A DNA stretch of 19,338 nt from Bacteroidota bacterium (GTDB lineage: Bacteria > Bacteroidota > Bacteroidia > Chitinophagales > UBA2359), in contig JAHDGP010000032.1 in NCBI GenBank assembly GCA_020627525.1, positions 1-19,338 of the forward strand, read 5' to 3'. The translations under genes were made by a program, and so were the position numbers. The notes below the pieces were generated by a model. That model saw nothing but the letters and a program-made list of their open reading frames with translations, was not told the origin of the DNA and did not search any database. Below are positions 1 through 7,951 of this stretch, piece by piece; within the stretch, counting starts at the first letter, position 1; each line of letters starts with the position of its first letter.

Positions 1-135
1 AATCAAATTTTTGATTGAGGGTTGTTTGTGGTAAATCTAGTTTAACTTAATTGTAGATTCTAAATAATTTTTGCATTTCATTTGAAAAATTTTGGAATGA
101 CTTTAAGTAGTAATCTTGACTAAGGGCTGTGTGTT

Positions 136-1302
136 TTACTTCAAAATCATCGTTTTGCTATCTTGAATTTTGCCATCAACAATTAAACTGTAATGATATT
201 GACCACTTGGCAAATTGTTCAATTGTAAATTTAATTGACCTTTGCCAGTATTTTTAATACCAACTTCTTTAATCATTTTACCTGTAATGTCATAAATGGC
301 AACACTTGCATTTATTGAGCTTTCAGGAATGTAATATTCCACATTCGTATTTTCATTAAAAGGATTAGGTGCATTTTGACCTAGTTGTGCTTTTGACAAA
401 TTCGAACCATCAATTTGAATGTTTTGCCCCAAAGTATTTTTAGAGCTTTCATCAGTCAATAATGCTTTAATAGCAGCTAATTCTGTTTCCATTGCTGACA
501 TTCTTTTATCTTGCTGTTCAATTTTCTTGGCTTGATCTTCAATGATTGCTTGTTGTTCTTGTATGGCATTCATAAGCAAATACTTGATGCCACTTTCTTC
601 GATCATTAAATATTCCTCTGTATCAATTACTTTCGTTTCTGCATCTTCTATTTGGTGTGTAAATGTAGAAACCAATTCAGGAGCTACTTTTTGCAATTCT
701 TGTGCTTTCAAACCAAATTGTTTTCTATCAACATTTTTGATGCCACCTTTGCCATTATACTGATAAGAAATAGGATTCAACTGCAATACTTCTTTCAGTC
801 CATAGTTCATATCCACCATGTTTTTCTTCAATCTTTGGTCTGAAGCGTTGAATAAAGCACCATTGTAAGTAATACTACCACTGGTATGAATGCTGGTCGT
901 TGGGTTGGTTATTCCACCAAAACCAACATCACCTGTAATTTTTTCAAATCTCATTAACAGGTTACCTTCAGAGATATAACGCCCCAAGACCCTGTCACGA
1001 GTGTTTGAACGAAATTCTAGGTGATAGTTTCTATCTACAGTAAAACCACCATGTGTTCCTGATCCAATAGTAAAGGCAGATTTACCGACTTTTTCAAAAG
1101 AAACCGAAGCAGAACCATTTTGTTTTTTGATAATGGCACCTTCTGTTTTGGTGTCTCCTTTTACATCCAGTTTTGCATCAGGTGTGTCCGTTCCAATTCC
1201 GACATTGCCGACAGCCGTTACTTTTACACTTGAAGTTTGTGCATTTAGTGAAATGCAAGCTATGCTTAATAAAGCGATTAAAGTTAAATTTAATGTTTTC
1301 AT
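136..1302 (-). CDS. Secreted fibre-like protein with S74 chaperone domain and T9SS type A sorting tag
   Basis: Predicted surface or secreted protein of 388 aa. Residues 1-21 form a signal peptide ending in LNAQ. Residues 31-150 are a beta-rich body with the VGIGTDTPDAKLDV motif common at the start of Bacteroidota tail-fibre-like proteins. Residues 153-245 match the peptidase S74 intramolecular chaperone: SDQRLK (Ser154, Asp155, Lys159, the phage family's self-cleavage residues), then NPISYQY, FGLKAQELQKVAPELV and GIKYLLMNAIQEQ. Residues 245-283 look like a coiled coil. Residues 306-388 are a type A T9SS C-terminal domain (LGQNAPNPFNENT, YDITGKMIKEV, LPSGQYHYSL). In phage proteins S74 trimerises the fibre and is then cut off; here the sorting tag lies beyond the cut site, so self-cleavage would separate tag from body. 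I infer a non-cleaving trimerisation role. The ATG start directly precedes the signal peptide. It follows the protease gene on the same strand, separated by the repeat array. Confidence 0.85.
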   Translation of the reverse strand: MKTLNLTLIALLSIACISLNAQTSSVKVTAVGNVGIGTDTPDAKLDVKGDTKTEGAIIKKQNGSASVSFEKVGKSAFTIGSGTHGGFTVDRNYHLEFRSNTRDRVLGRYISEGNLLMRFEKITGDVGFGGITNPTTSIHTSGSITYNGALFNASDQRLKKNMVDMNYGLKEVLQLNPISYQYNGKGGIKNVDRKQFGLKAQELQKVAPELVSTFTHQIEDAETKVIDTEEYLMIEESGIKYLLMNAIQEQQAIIEDQAKKIEQQDKRMSAMETELAAIKALLTDESSKNTLGQNIQIDGSNLSKAQLGQNAPNPFNENTNVEYYIPESSINASVAIYDITGKMIKEVGIKNTGKGQLNLQLNNLPSGQYHYSLIVDGKIQDSKTMILK

Positions 1303-1618
1303 GATATATTTATTTTATAATGTTTTAAAAAAATGATTTGTTTTGGGCTCCGGTTTACGGGCTTCGGGAGCCTCAGCCCTCGTTTTGCGGATTCGGGAGC
1401 CTCAGCCCTTGGTTTTCGGGCTTCGGGAGCCTCAGCCCTTGTGTTTCGGGCTTCGGGAGGCCCTTGTGTTTCGGTTTTCGGGAGCCTCAGCCCTCTGTTT
1501 TCGGTTTTCGGGAGCCTCAGCCCTCGTTTTGCGGCTTCGAGTACCTCAGCCCTCAGTCTGTTGGCTGAGGAACTCGAAGCCACAGACCGAGGGCTGAGGT
1601 ACTCGAAGCCCGAACGCC
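1303..1618. repeat. Intergenic GC-rich array of ~30-bp REP-like repeats (about nine units)
   Basis: This 316-bp gap between two minus-strand genes is filled by copies of a ~23-bp unit with core CTTCGGGAGCCTCAGCCCT, spaced about 30 bp apart. Forward units are at 1358-1380, 1387-1409, 1417-1439, 1447-1464 (5-bp internal deletion), 1472-1494, 1502-1524 and 1531-1553. The last forward unit has the variant core TTCGAGTACCTCAGCCC. Inverted copies of that variant are at 1563-1581 and 1590-1612. Each unit contains GGCT...AGCC and can fold on itself. The array is far richer in G+C than its surroundings. Long open frames cross it on both strands only because the unit lacks stop codons. It resembles REP-like intergenic repeats, but no transposase that could move it is present in the window. 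Residues 1303-1345 next to the fibre gene start are AT-rich and carry no repeat. Confidence 0.9.
1533..1610. terminator. Long hairpin just downstream of the protease stop codon
   Basis: Positions 1533-1554 are the exact reverse complement of 1589-1610 (22 bp). After one mismatch the stem continues for 6 more pairs (1556-1561 with 1582-1587), leaving a 20-nt loop at 1562-1581. The loop is itself one repeat unit in inverted orientation. On the minus strand the hairpin begins about 8 nt after the protease stop, so it could end transcription or protect the 3' end of the mRNA. There is no clear T-run directly after the stem, so a classical intrinsic terminator is not proven. Confidence 0.5.
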
Positions 1619-4600
1619 CTACTGACCACAGTCCTCTATCGTTGCTTTAAATACTCCACCAGGCTTAATCGTAAAGCCAGGATTAACGGTGAATTTATTT
1701 CCTGCTCTATAGTCAACCACAGCTGTTGGTTCAATCGTTGCAGAAGAGGTAATCTCGTTTTCTGCCTGATAAAATCCATCCACAAAATTGTTGTAATTGT
1801 GAAGGTGGAAAGTAGGGCAAGCACCGCCTGTTGTAGCCACTAAACCATTGTTGTTGTTTCCTAAGTATGTTACATTGCCCTGATTGTCTATTCTCAATGC
1901 TTCTGTTATGTTGACACTGATGTTGTAATCGAGATCTTCCCAAGGAAGTACGGCATCTTCTGTAATGGTTAAATGTCCAATTAAACCGTCACCAGAAACT
2001 ACTTGTCCATCGGTTCTGGTGATGGCAATGTCAATTTTATTGTTTCCAGGTTTAAAATGATAAAATGTTTTGAGATTGACTCCCTCTGTCCCAAACCAGT
2101 CGGAATTGTGCGTAAAGGATATATCACCCACAGCCCCATTGAAACCCAAATCAATACTCCAGGCCAGACCGTGAACAGTTGAAACAGCTTCACTTAAAAC
2201 CAAATCAATAAGAATTTCGCCATTATTGGCTCCGGCTGCATTCATCATATTGACATTGCTGGCAGCAATAAATGAAGCCTCAGTATTACCATTTAAAGGA
2301 TTGGCGTTTCCGTGTACTTTCCCATAATTTAGTTCAATGGCATTTAGATCATTGAATTCAACCAATCCATTACCTGAAGCATCCGAATGTTTGTCATTGA
2401 CTCCGTTTGGGCCAGAGGTGGACCAGTCGGTGCAAGCTTGTCCCTCCCAATCAAAATTTCCGCCTGAACGTGCAGGACCAGTTTTTCCATTGTCCAATCC
2501 CCAAAACAGCACGTCATATACATTGACGATATTGTCCAAATTCATATCTCCTGACCAAACGCAATCTCCTGCTTGATTTACCATAATGGTATCAATATCT
2601 GTATTGCCACAATTATCTACAACAACTGCCACGTAAGTACCTGGTGCATTTGCAACAATGCTTGGTGTGTTTCCTACTAAGCTGCCTTCATAGTCCCAAA
2701 GGGTTAAAACCATATTTGCCAGCCCAGTCGAAAGGGTAACGGAGTCGCCGCAAGATAGAGAAACATCTGGACCTAAATCTAAATCTAAAGTGTTGCAATT
2801 GCCACAACTTCCTGTTCCATTATTGCAAAAAGCATCGAAATCACCATTTCCAGGTAATCCAGAATTATAAGAGAAATCATAATAGTTGATTCCACAAAAT
2901 GCATCCAGATCAGGATGGAAGCAGCCCGTTAATAAATTGTTATATAAATCAATATTTTGTAGATTGGGTAAAAAGTTGAAAGGTGGAACGCTACCTGTTA
3001 AAGAATTATTTGGGAACATTAAATAAACCAAGTTGGGAGTTAAATTGAAGTTTGGTATACTTCCACTTAGTTGATTGTTTCTAAACCAAAATTGCATTAC
3101 ATTAGGTAAATTATTAAAATTGGGAATTGTTCCACTTAAGGAATTATAACTTAGTTCCAATATTTTTAAATTTTGTAGATTGCTAAAATTTGGAATATTA
3201 CCCGTTAAATTATTATCAGATAAGTATAGATGAGTTAAATTGGGTAAATTGGTGAAATCAGGAATGGTTCCAGATAGTTGATTTGTCCAATAATTTAAAT
3301 GTACTAAGTTTGGTAAATTAGTAAAGTCAGGAACGTTTCCTGTTAAGTAATTTACTTCAGTACGGAAGACTTCTAATTTGGCTAAGTTGGTGAAATCAGG
3401 AACATTCCCGGTTAACAAATTTGTTCTTAAATGCAATATTTCTAAGTTAGGTAAATAAGAAAAATCAGGAATGTTACCACTTAGTTGGTTAAAACTTAAA
3501 TAGAGTTGTTTCAATTGTGTTAAATTATCAAAGTCGGAAATATTACCATTTAGTTGGTTGGATTTTAAACTTAGATATTCTAAATTAGGAATGTTACTAA
3601 AGTTTGGAATAGTATCAGTTAATGAATTTTGTGAAAGGTCTAAATGTACTAAATTATTAAGGTTTAAATCTCTTAATCCAGCTATGGTACCAATGAGATT
3701 ATTGTCAGATAAATTTAAATGACTCACACATCCGTTCGCATTTAAGGTTACACCGTACCAAGTACTTATAGGTTGGTTTAAGTCCCAAATATTTGTCCAG
3801 TTTGGACCATCAGTAGTGTTGTATAACGACACCAAAGCAAGGGAGTCTTGCGAGTGACAATCGTAAATTCCACAGCTTCCTGTTCCATTATTGCAAAAAG
3901 CATCGAAATCACCATTTCCAGGTAATCCAGAATTATAAGAGAAATCATAATAGTTGATTCCACAAAATGCATCCAGATCAGGATGGAAGCAGCCCGTTAA
4001 TAAATTGTTATATAAATCAATATTTTGTAGATTGGGTAAAAAGTTGAAAGGTGGAACGCTACCTGTTAAAGAATTATTTGGGAACATTAAATAAACCAAG
4101 TTGGGAGTTAAATTGAAGTTTGGTATACTTCCACTTAGTTGATTGTTTCTAAACCAAAATTGCATTACATTAGGTAAATTATTAAAATTGGGAATTGTTC
4201 CACTTAAGGAATTATAACTTAGTTCCAATATTTTTAAATTTTGTAGATTGCTAAAATTTGGAATATTACCCGTTAAATTATTATCAGATAAGTATAGATG
4301 AGTTAAATTGGGTAAATTGGTGAAATCAGGAATGGTTCCAGATAGTTGATTTGTCCAATAATTTAAATGTACTAAGTTTGGTAAATTAGTAAAGTCAGGA
4401 ACGTTTCCTGTTAAGTAATTTACTTCAGTACGGAAGACTTCTAATTTGGCTAAGTTGGTGAAATCAGGAACATTCCCGGTTAACAAATTTGTTCTTAAAT
4501 GCAATATTTCTAAGTTAGGTAAATAAGAAAAATCAGGAATGTTACCACTTAGTTGGTTAAAACTTAAATAGAGTTGTTTCAATTGTGTTAAATTATCAAA

Positions 4601-6280
4601 GTCGGAAATATTACCATTTAGTTGGTTGGATTTTAAACTTAGATATTCTAAATTAGGAATGTTACTAAAGTTTGGAATAGTATCAGTTAATGAATTTTGT
4701 GAAAGGTCTAAATGTACTAAATTATTAAGGTTTAAATCTCTTAATCCAGCTATGGTACCAATGAGATTATTGTCAGATAAATTTAAATGACTCACACATC
4801 CGTTCGCATTTAAGGTTACACCGTACCAAGTACTTATAGGTTGATTTAAATTCCAAGAATTAGTCCAGTTCCCTCCATTTGTTGCATTATACAAATCTAC
4901 TAAGGCAAGAGAGTCATTGGTCAAACAATTAGTAGGTAATGAACAGTTGAAATTTGGTAAACTTTGCATAGCTGCATTTATATTTAACCGCCCTCCCGAT
5001 ACACATATTCCTGAAAGCGCTGAAATAGGATCAGCAGAATCCATTATTGCAGCTTTAATTTCTTGATAAGTCAATGAGTTGCATTGAGAAAGTAACAGAG
5101 CCGCAGCCCCTGCAACATGTGGAGATGCCATCGAGGTTCCTGAAAAACTTGCATAAGAGTTATTTGGAATAGTACTATATATAAAGGAGCCTGGTGCCCC
5201 TAAATCAACAGATGTCATGCCAAAATTGGAAAAACTTGATCTGCCATCTGATGAGGTAGTGGAGGCAACTGTTAAGACATTAGGGTTGGGGTAGGCGGCA
5301 GGATAAACAGGAGTAAAGTCATTGTTTGAGTTATTGTTTCCTGCTGCTGCTACAAATAAATGATTGTTTTGCTCAGCAACCTGTAGTACGTCTGCAAATG
5401 CTTGGCTATATCCAGCTCCCCCATAACTATTGTTGCTAATGGTGGCTCCATTCGATACAGCATAATCTATACAAAGCAAGGCATCACTTATATAACCATA
5501 TCCCATTGAACCCAAAAATTTCAACCCCATCAATTGAACATCCCAGTTTACTCCACAAACGCCCGTGTTGTTATTACCTTTTGCTCCAATAGTGCCACCA
5601 ACATGCGTTCCGTGAGAATGGTCGTCATAAGGATCATTGTCGTTGTTGTGAAAATCCCAACCAACAAAATCATCCACATAACCATTACCGTCATCGTCCA
5701 CACCGTTTTCATCTCCTGGATCAAATATCCACTGGCTTCCATTCCATTCTAAGACAGAACCATCTCCGTCTGCATCTTCTCCCAAATTTTGCCAGATATT
5801 GTCTATCAAATCTGGATGGGTCCAATCCAAACCTGTATCAATCACACCTACGACTACATCTGAACTACCTGTTTGAATATCCCAGGCTTGAGGAGCCTTT
5901 ACTTTATCCATTCCCCAAAGTTGATTGTAAGATGGATCATTGGGTGTTCCAATTGCTTCTACTAACCAATCTGGTTCAGCATATTCTACAATTCCGCCCA
6001 TCGAAGCAAAATAATCGGCAATAGCTTGCTCTCCTGTAAATTGATCACTGCCAATTTTTAGTACGTCTGGTACACACCATAATTCTGCATTTATACAGTC
6101 AATGCTTTGAACAAAACTACATCCAACCGAAGAGGCTGAAAAGGTGTAAGTTGAATTTTGATCAAACTTAATGATGATGTGATTGTCGTTTACTGTTGCT
6201 TGTCCTGTCAACTTTAGAGAAAATAGCAACAAAAGCAACAGATAAATACTGCGTTTGTTTGTTGTAAATAATTTTTTCAT
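1619..6280 (-). CDS. Secreted subtilisin-like (S8) protease with duplicated LRR modules, dockerin-like and cohesin-like domains
   Basis: A 1553-aa exported serine protease. Residues 1-27 are a signal peptide; 30-110 look like a propeptide ending in YAEPDW. The S8 catalytic domain (about 125-440) has Asp148 (VIDTG), His223 (HGTHVGG), oxyanion Asn315 (AAAGN) and Ser383 (GTSMASPHVAG), so it should be active. Two LRR modules follow, each starting DSLALV.LYN.T and containing about ten repeats of the NLxxLxLSxNxLTGNIPDF type (about 456-805 and 812-1160). Next come an Ig-like segment (about 1165-1240), two calcium loops of dockerin type (DMNLDNIVNVYD near 1243 and DASGNGLVEFND near 1299), and a cohesin-like beta domain (about 1345-1435). 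The last ~45 residues (AGNKFTVNPGFTIKPGG then IEDCGQ) resemble a C-terminal sorting domain ending in a Cys near the C-terminus that is seen in Saprospiraceae-type secreted proteins; this last assignment is from memory of the family. Likely role: secreted or surface-bound protein degradation. Confidence 0.9.
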   Translation of the reverse strand: MKKLFTTNKRSIYLLLLLLFSLKLTGQATVNDNHIIIKFDQNSTYTFSASSVGCSFVQSIDCINAELWCVPDVLKIGSDQFTGEQAIADYFASMGGIVEYAEPDWLVEAIGTPNDPSYNQLWGMDKVKAPQAWDIQTGSSDVVVGVIDTGLDWTHPDLIDNIWQNLGEDADGDGSVLEWNGSQWIFDPGDENGVDDDGNGYVDDFVGWDFHNNDNDPYDDHSHGTHVGGTIGAKGNNNTGVCGVNWDVQLMGLKFLGSMGYGYISDALLCIDYAVSNGATISNNSYGGAGYSQAFADVLQVAEQNNHLFVAAAGNNNSNNDFTPVYPAAYPNPNVLTVASTTSSDGRSSFSNFGMTSVDLGAPGSFIYSTIPNNSYASFSGTSMASPHVAGAAALLLSQCNSLTYQEIKAAIMDSADPISALSGICVSGGRLNINAAMQSLPNFNCSLPTNCLTNDSLALVDLYNATNGGNWTNSWNLNQPISTWYGVTLNANGCVSHLNLSDNNLIGTIAGLRDLNLNNLVHLDLSQNSLTDTIPNFSNIPNLEYLSLKSNQLNGNISDFDNLTQLKQLYLSFNQLSGNIPDFSYLPNLEILHLRTNLLTGNVPDFTNLAKLEVFRTEVNYLTGNVPDFTNLPNLVHLNYWTNQLSGTIPDFTNLPNLTHLYLSDNNLTGNIPNFSNLQNLKILELSYNSLSGTIPNFNNLPNVMQFWFRNNQLSGSIPNFNLTPNLVYLMFPNNSLTGSVPPFNFLPNLQNIDLYNNLLTGCFHPDLDAFCGINYYDFSYNSGLPGNGDFDAFCNNGTGSCGIYDCHSQDSLALVSLYNTTDGPNWTNIWDLNQPISTWYGVTLNANGCVSHLNLSDNNLIGTIAGLRDLNLNNLVHLDLSQNSLTDTIPNFSNIPNLEYLSLKSNQLNGNISDFDNLTQLKQLYLSFNQLSGNIPDFSYLPNLEILHLRTNLLTGNVPDFTNLAKLEVFRTEVNYLTGNVPDFTNLPNLVHLNYWTNQLSGTIPDFTNLPNLTHLYLSDNNLTGNIPNFSNLQNLKILELSYNSLSGTIPNFNNLPNVMQFWFRNNQLSGSIPNFNLTPNLVYLMFPNNSLTGSVPPFNFLPNLQNIDLYNNLLTGCFHPDLDAFCGINYYDFSYNSGLPGNGDFDAFCNNGTGSCGNCNTLDLDLGPDVSLSCGDSVTLSTGLANMVLTLWDYEGSLVGNTPSIVANAPGTYVAVVVDNCGNTDIDTIMVNQAGDCVWSGDMNLDNIVNVYDVLFWGLDNGKTGPARSGGNFDWEGQACTDWSTSGPNGVNDKHSDASGNGLVEFNDLNAIELNYGKVHGNANPLNGNTEASFIAASNVNMMNAAGANNGEILIDLVLSEAVSTVHGLAWSIDLGFNGAVGDISFTHNSDWFGTEGVNLKTFYHFKPGNNKIDIAITRTDGQVVSGDGLIGHLTITEDAVLPWEDLDYNISVNITEALRIDNQGNVTYLGNNNNGLVATTGGACPTFHLHNYNNFVDGFYQAENEITSSATIEPTAVVDYRAGNKFTVNPGFTIKPGGVFKATIEDCGQ
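2808..3775 (-). repeat. LRR-coding direct repeat, copy 2 (968 bp)
   Basis: Read by eye, 2808-3775 is identical base for base to 3876-4843, with a period of 1068 bp (356 codons, in frame). It encodes residues ~836-1158 of the protease. The first mismatches at the edges are 2807 (a) against 3875 (g), and 3776 (g) against 4844 (a). Confidence 0.9.
3876..4843 (-). repeat. LRR-coding direct repeat, copy 1 (968 bp)
   Basis: This is the partner of 2808-3775 and encodes residues ~480-802. The segment just upstream in each copy (DSLALV.LYN.T to LNQP) is clearly homologous in protein but has many nucleotide differences. The abrupt change from diverged to identical sequence is the mark of recent homogenisation, not of a simple fresh duplication. 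Confidence 0.9.
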
Positions 6281-6475
6281 AGTAACTTAAAAGTTTAGTG
6301 ATTAATATTTGTTGTTTTTAATTAGTCTGTGCTGTAAAGGTAAACAAGCAGCATGCTGAAAATGAAGGAAAAAAAATGCAATTATTTAACATATTAAAAT
6401 ACTTTAGTTTTGATGATTGATTCTCAATATTTTGATAATCAGGTGTATGTATTTTTAAATTTTACATAATATTTA

Positions 6476-7951
6476 ATGAGAGAGCAAAAATTTATACAAC
6501 TTTTGGCTGTATTTAGTGATGAAGAAATTGCCGATTTTCAATTGTTTTTAGAATCTTCTTATTTTAAATTAAAATATCGGAGTGTTTGCACCCGTTTGCT
6601 TTTAAATATTCTTGAAAAATCAAAAACAAAAATTTTAAATAAAATAAAATTTGAATTTTCTAAATTGGATAAAAAAGTATTGGCTGCTTCAACTTTTGAG
6701 GATAAGGAAAATGCCTTGAATTTATTAAATGTTTATTTGTCAGCCATATTTAAAAATGCTTTGATTTTTATTGGTGTAAACGATGGAAGAAATCAACATC
6801 CTGATATTGTCAGATTGTCGTTTTTTCAAGAGCGGAATCTTCCAAAATTCTTTGATAAATATTTTAAAAAATATAAAAAAGAATTTTACCAAAAAAAACA
6901 AAGTGAAGAAACGTTGTACTTAAAACTTCAGTTAGAAAAATTGGCAAAAGGTCAATTGATTGTTACTGCCAATAAAAAAGTAAATATTAATGCCAATGAT
7001 TTATCTATTGCTGTATTTAATTATCAAGTATTATCTTCTTTGAAAATTATTTGTGATCAAATGAATTTGAGCATCACCAATATTTCAGATTTTGATCATT
7101 CTTTAATAAATCCATTTTTATCAAAATTAAAAGAGCAATCAAAAATTGGTTTTGAAGAACCTGTTATTGAATTGTATTTTTGGGCTTATCAATGCTTTTT
7201 GGATAATGCAAATGTAGATTCTTTATTTGAAAAGATAAATAAATTTTTTAATGTGATTGCAGTGGAGGAAATGGTGAAGTTGCTGAAATTTTCCAAAAAT
7301 ATTTGCATTGTTAAAATTATAAATGGGGATTTAGGTAAATATGCTTTGGTCCATCAAATTAATAAATTTTCCGTTGAAAAAGAGGTGTTTATTCAAAAAG
7401 GAATCATTAGTGTTCGAGATTTTAACAATACCATTGGCATTGTTGCAAGGATGAAAGATTTTGAGTGGGGACATCATTTCATCGAAAAATATGCTCAATA
7501 TTTACCCAAAAAAGATATGGAAAAAAATAAGCAAATCAGTCAGGCTTTGCTGTTTTTTGAAAATCGACAATTTCAAGAAGCACTAGATTTGCTATTGGGT
7601 AAAAATTTTGAAAAAGACCTTTACCTTGAATGCAATCGCCGAAACTTAGTCATTAAAACACAATATGAGTTGGAAGTATACGAGCAAGCGGAACTCCTGA
7701 TTGACAGTTTTATCCGTTATTTGAGAATCATTTCACAAAAGAAAAAAATGCCTGCAAAACTGGCACAGTCTTACAGGCTTTTTTTACAAGAATTGCGCAA
7801 GCTTATCCGCTTGCATTTTGATGTTAATTTGGATGATAAAGCAAAAGCAGAGAAAGCTGCTAAGTTGAAATCATCCATCCAAAACAAACAGTTGGTCAGC
7901 AAAGAATGGTTGTTAGAGAAACTACTTACTTTATCCCCTCAACCATCTTGA
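6476..7951 (+). CDS. Protein of unknown function, 491 aa, helical and lysine-rich
   Basis: I do not recognise a named family. The protein has no signal peptide and no membrane segment, is rich in Lys, Leu and Phe, and looks all-helical. The N-terminus (LLAVFSDEEIADFQLFLESSYF, then a basic stretch and VCTRLLLNIL) resembles a type of ~500-aa hypothetical protein found in Saprospiraceae-like genomes that begins with an FxxxFLxSPYF-like motif; that comparison is from memory and unverified. The second half (about 330-470) has paired helices such as ALLFFENRQFQEALDLLL and YELEVYEQAELLIDSFIRYL that look like TPR-type repeats, suggesting a cytoplasmic scaffold. It is transcribed divergently from the protease across a 195-bp gap. 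Its last 26 bp overlap the 3' end of parC on the opposite strand. The coding sequence is noticeably AT-rich. Confidence 0.7.
   Translation: MREQKFIQLLAVFSDEEIADFQLFLESSYFKLKYRSVCTRLLLNILEKSKTKILNKIKFEFSKLDKKVLAASTFEDKENALNLLNVYLSAIFKNALIFIGVNDGRNQHPDIVRLSFFQERNLPKFFDKYFKKYKKEFYQKKQSEETLYLKLQLEKLAKGQLIVTANKKVNINANDLSIAVFNYQVLSSLKIICDQMNLSITNISDFDHSLINPFLSKLKEQSKIGFEEPVIELYFWAYQCFLDNANVDSLFEKINKFFNVIAVEEMVKLLKFSKNICIVKIINGDLGKYALVHQINKFSVEKEVFIQKGIISVRDFNNTIGIVARMKDFEWGHHFIEKYAQYLPKKDMEKNKQISQALLFFENRQFQEALDLLLGKNFEKDLYLECNRRNLVIKTQYELEVYEQAELLIDSFIRYLRIISQKKKMPAKLAQSYRLFLQELRKLIRLHFDVNLDDKAKAEKAAKLKSSIQNKQLVSKEWLLEKLLTLSPQPS

Noticed and set aside
1..16. AATCAAATTTTTGATT hairpin as terminator of the fibre gene
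   Set aside because: It is 120 bp from the stop codon, AT-only apart from two pairs, and cut off by the window edge so no T-run can be judged.
1358..1553. CRISPR array
   Set aside because: Units are ~23 bp separated by only 6-8 similar bases, with no unique spacers and no cas genes nearby.
1299..1650. Open frames of 76-105 aa on both strands across the repeat array
   Set aside because: They are made of repeated GSLSP/GASAL or GLRLPK units created by the DNA repeat, have no credible starts, and exist in several frames at once.
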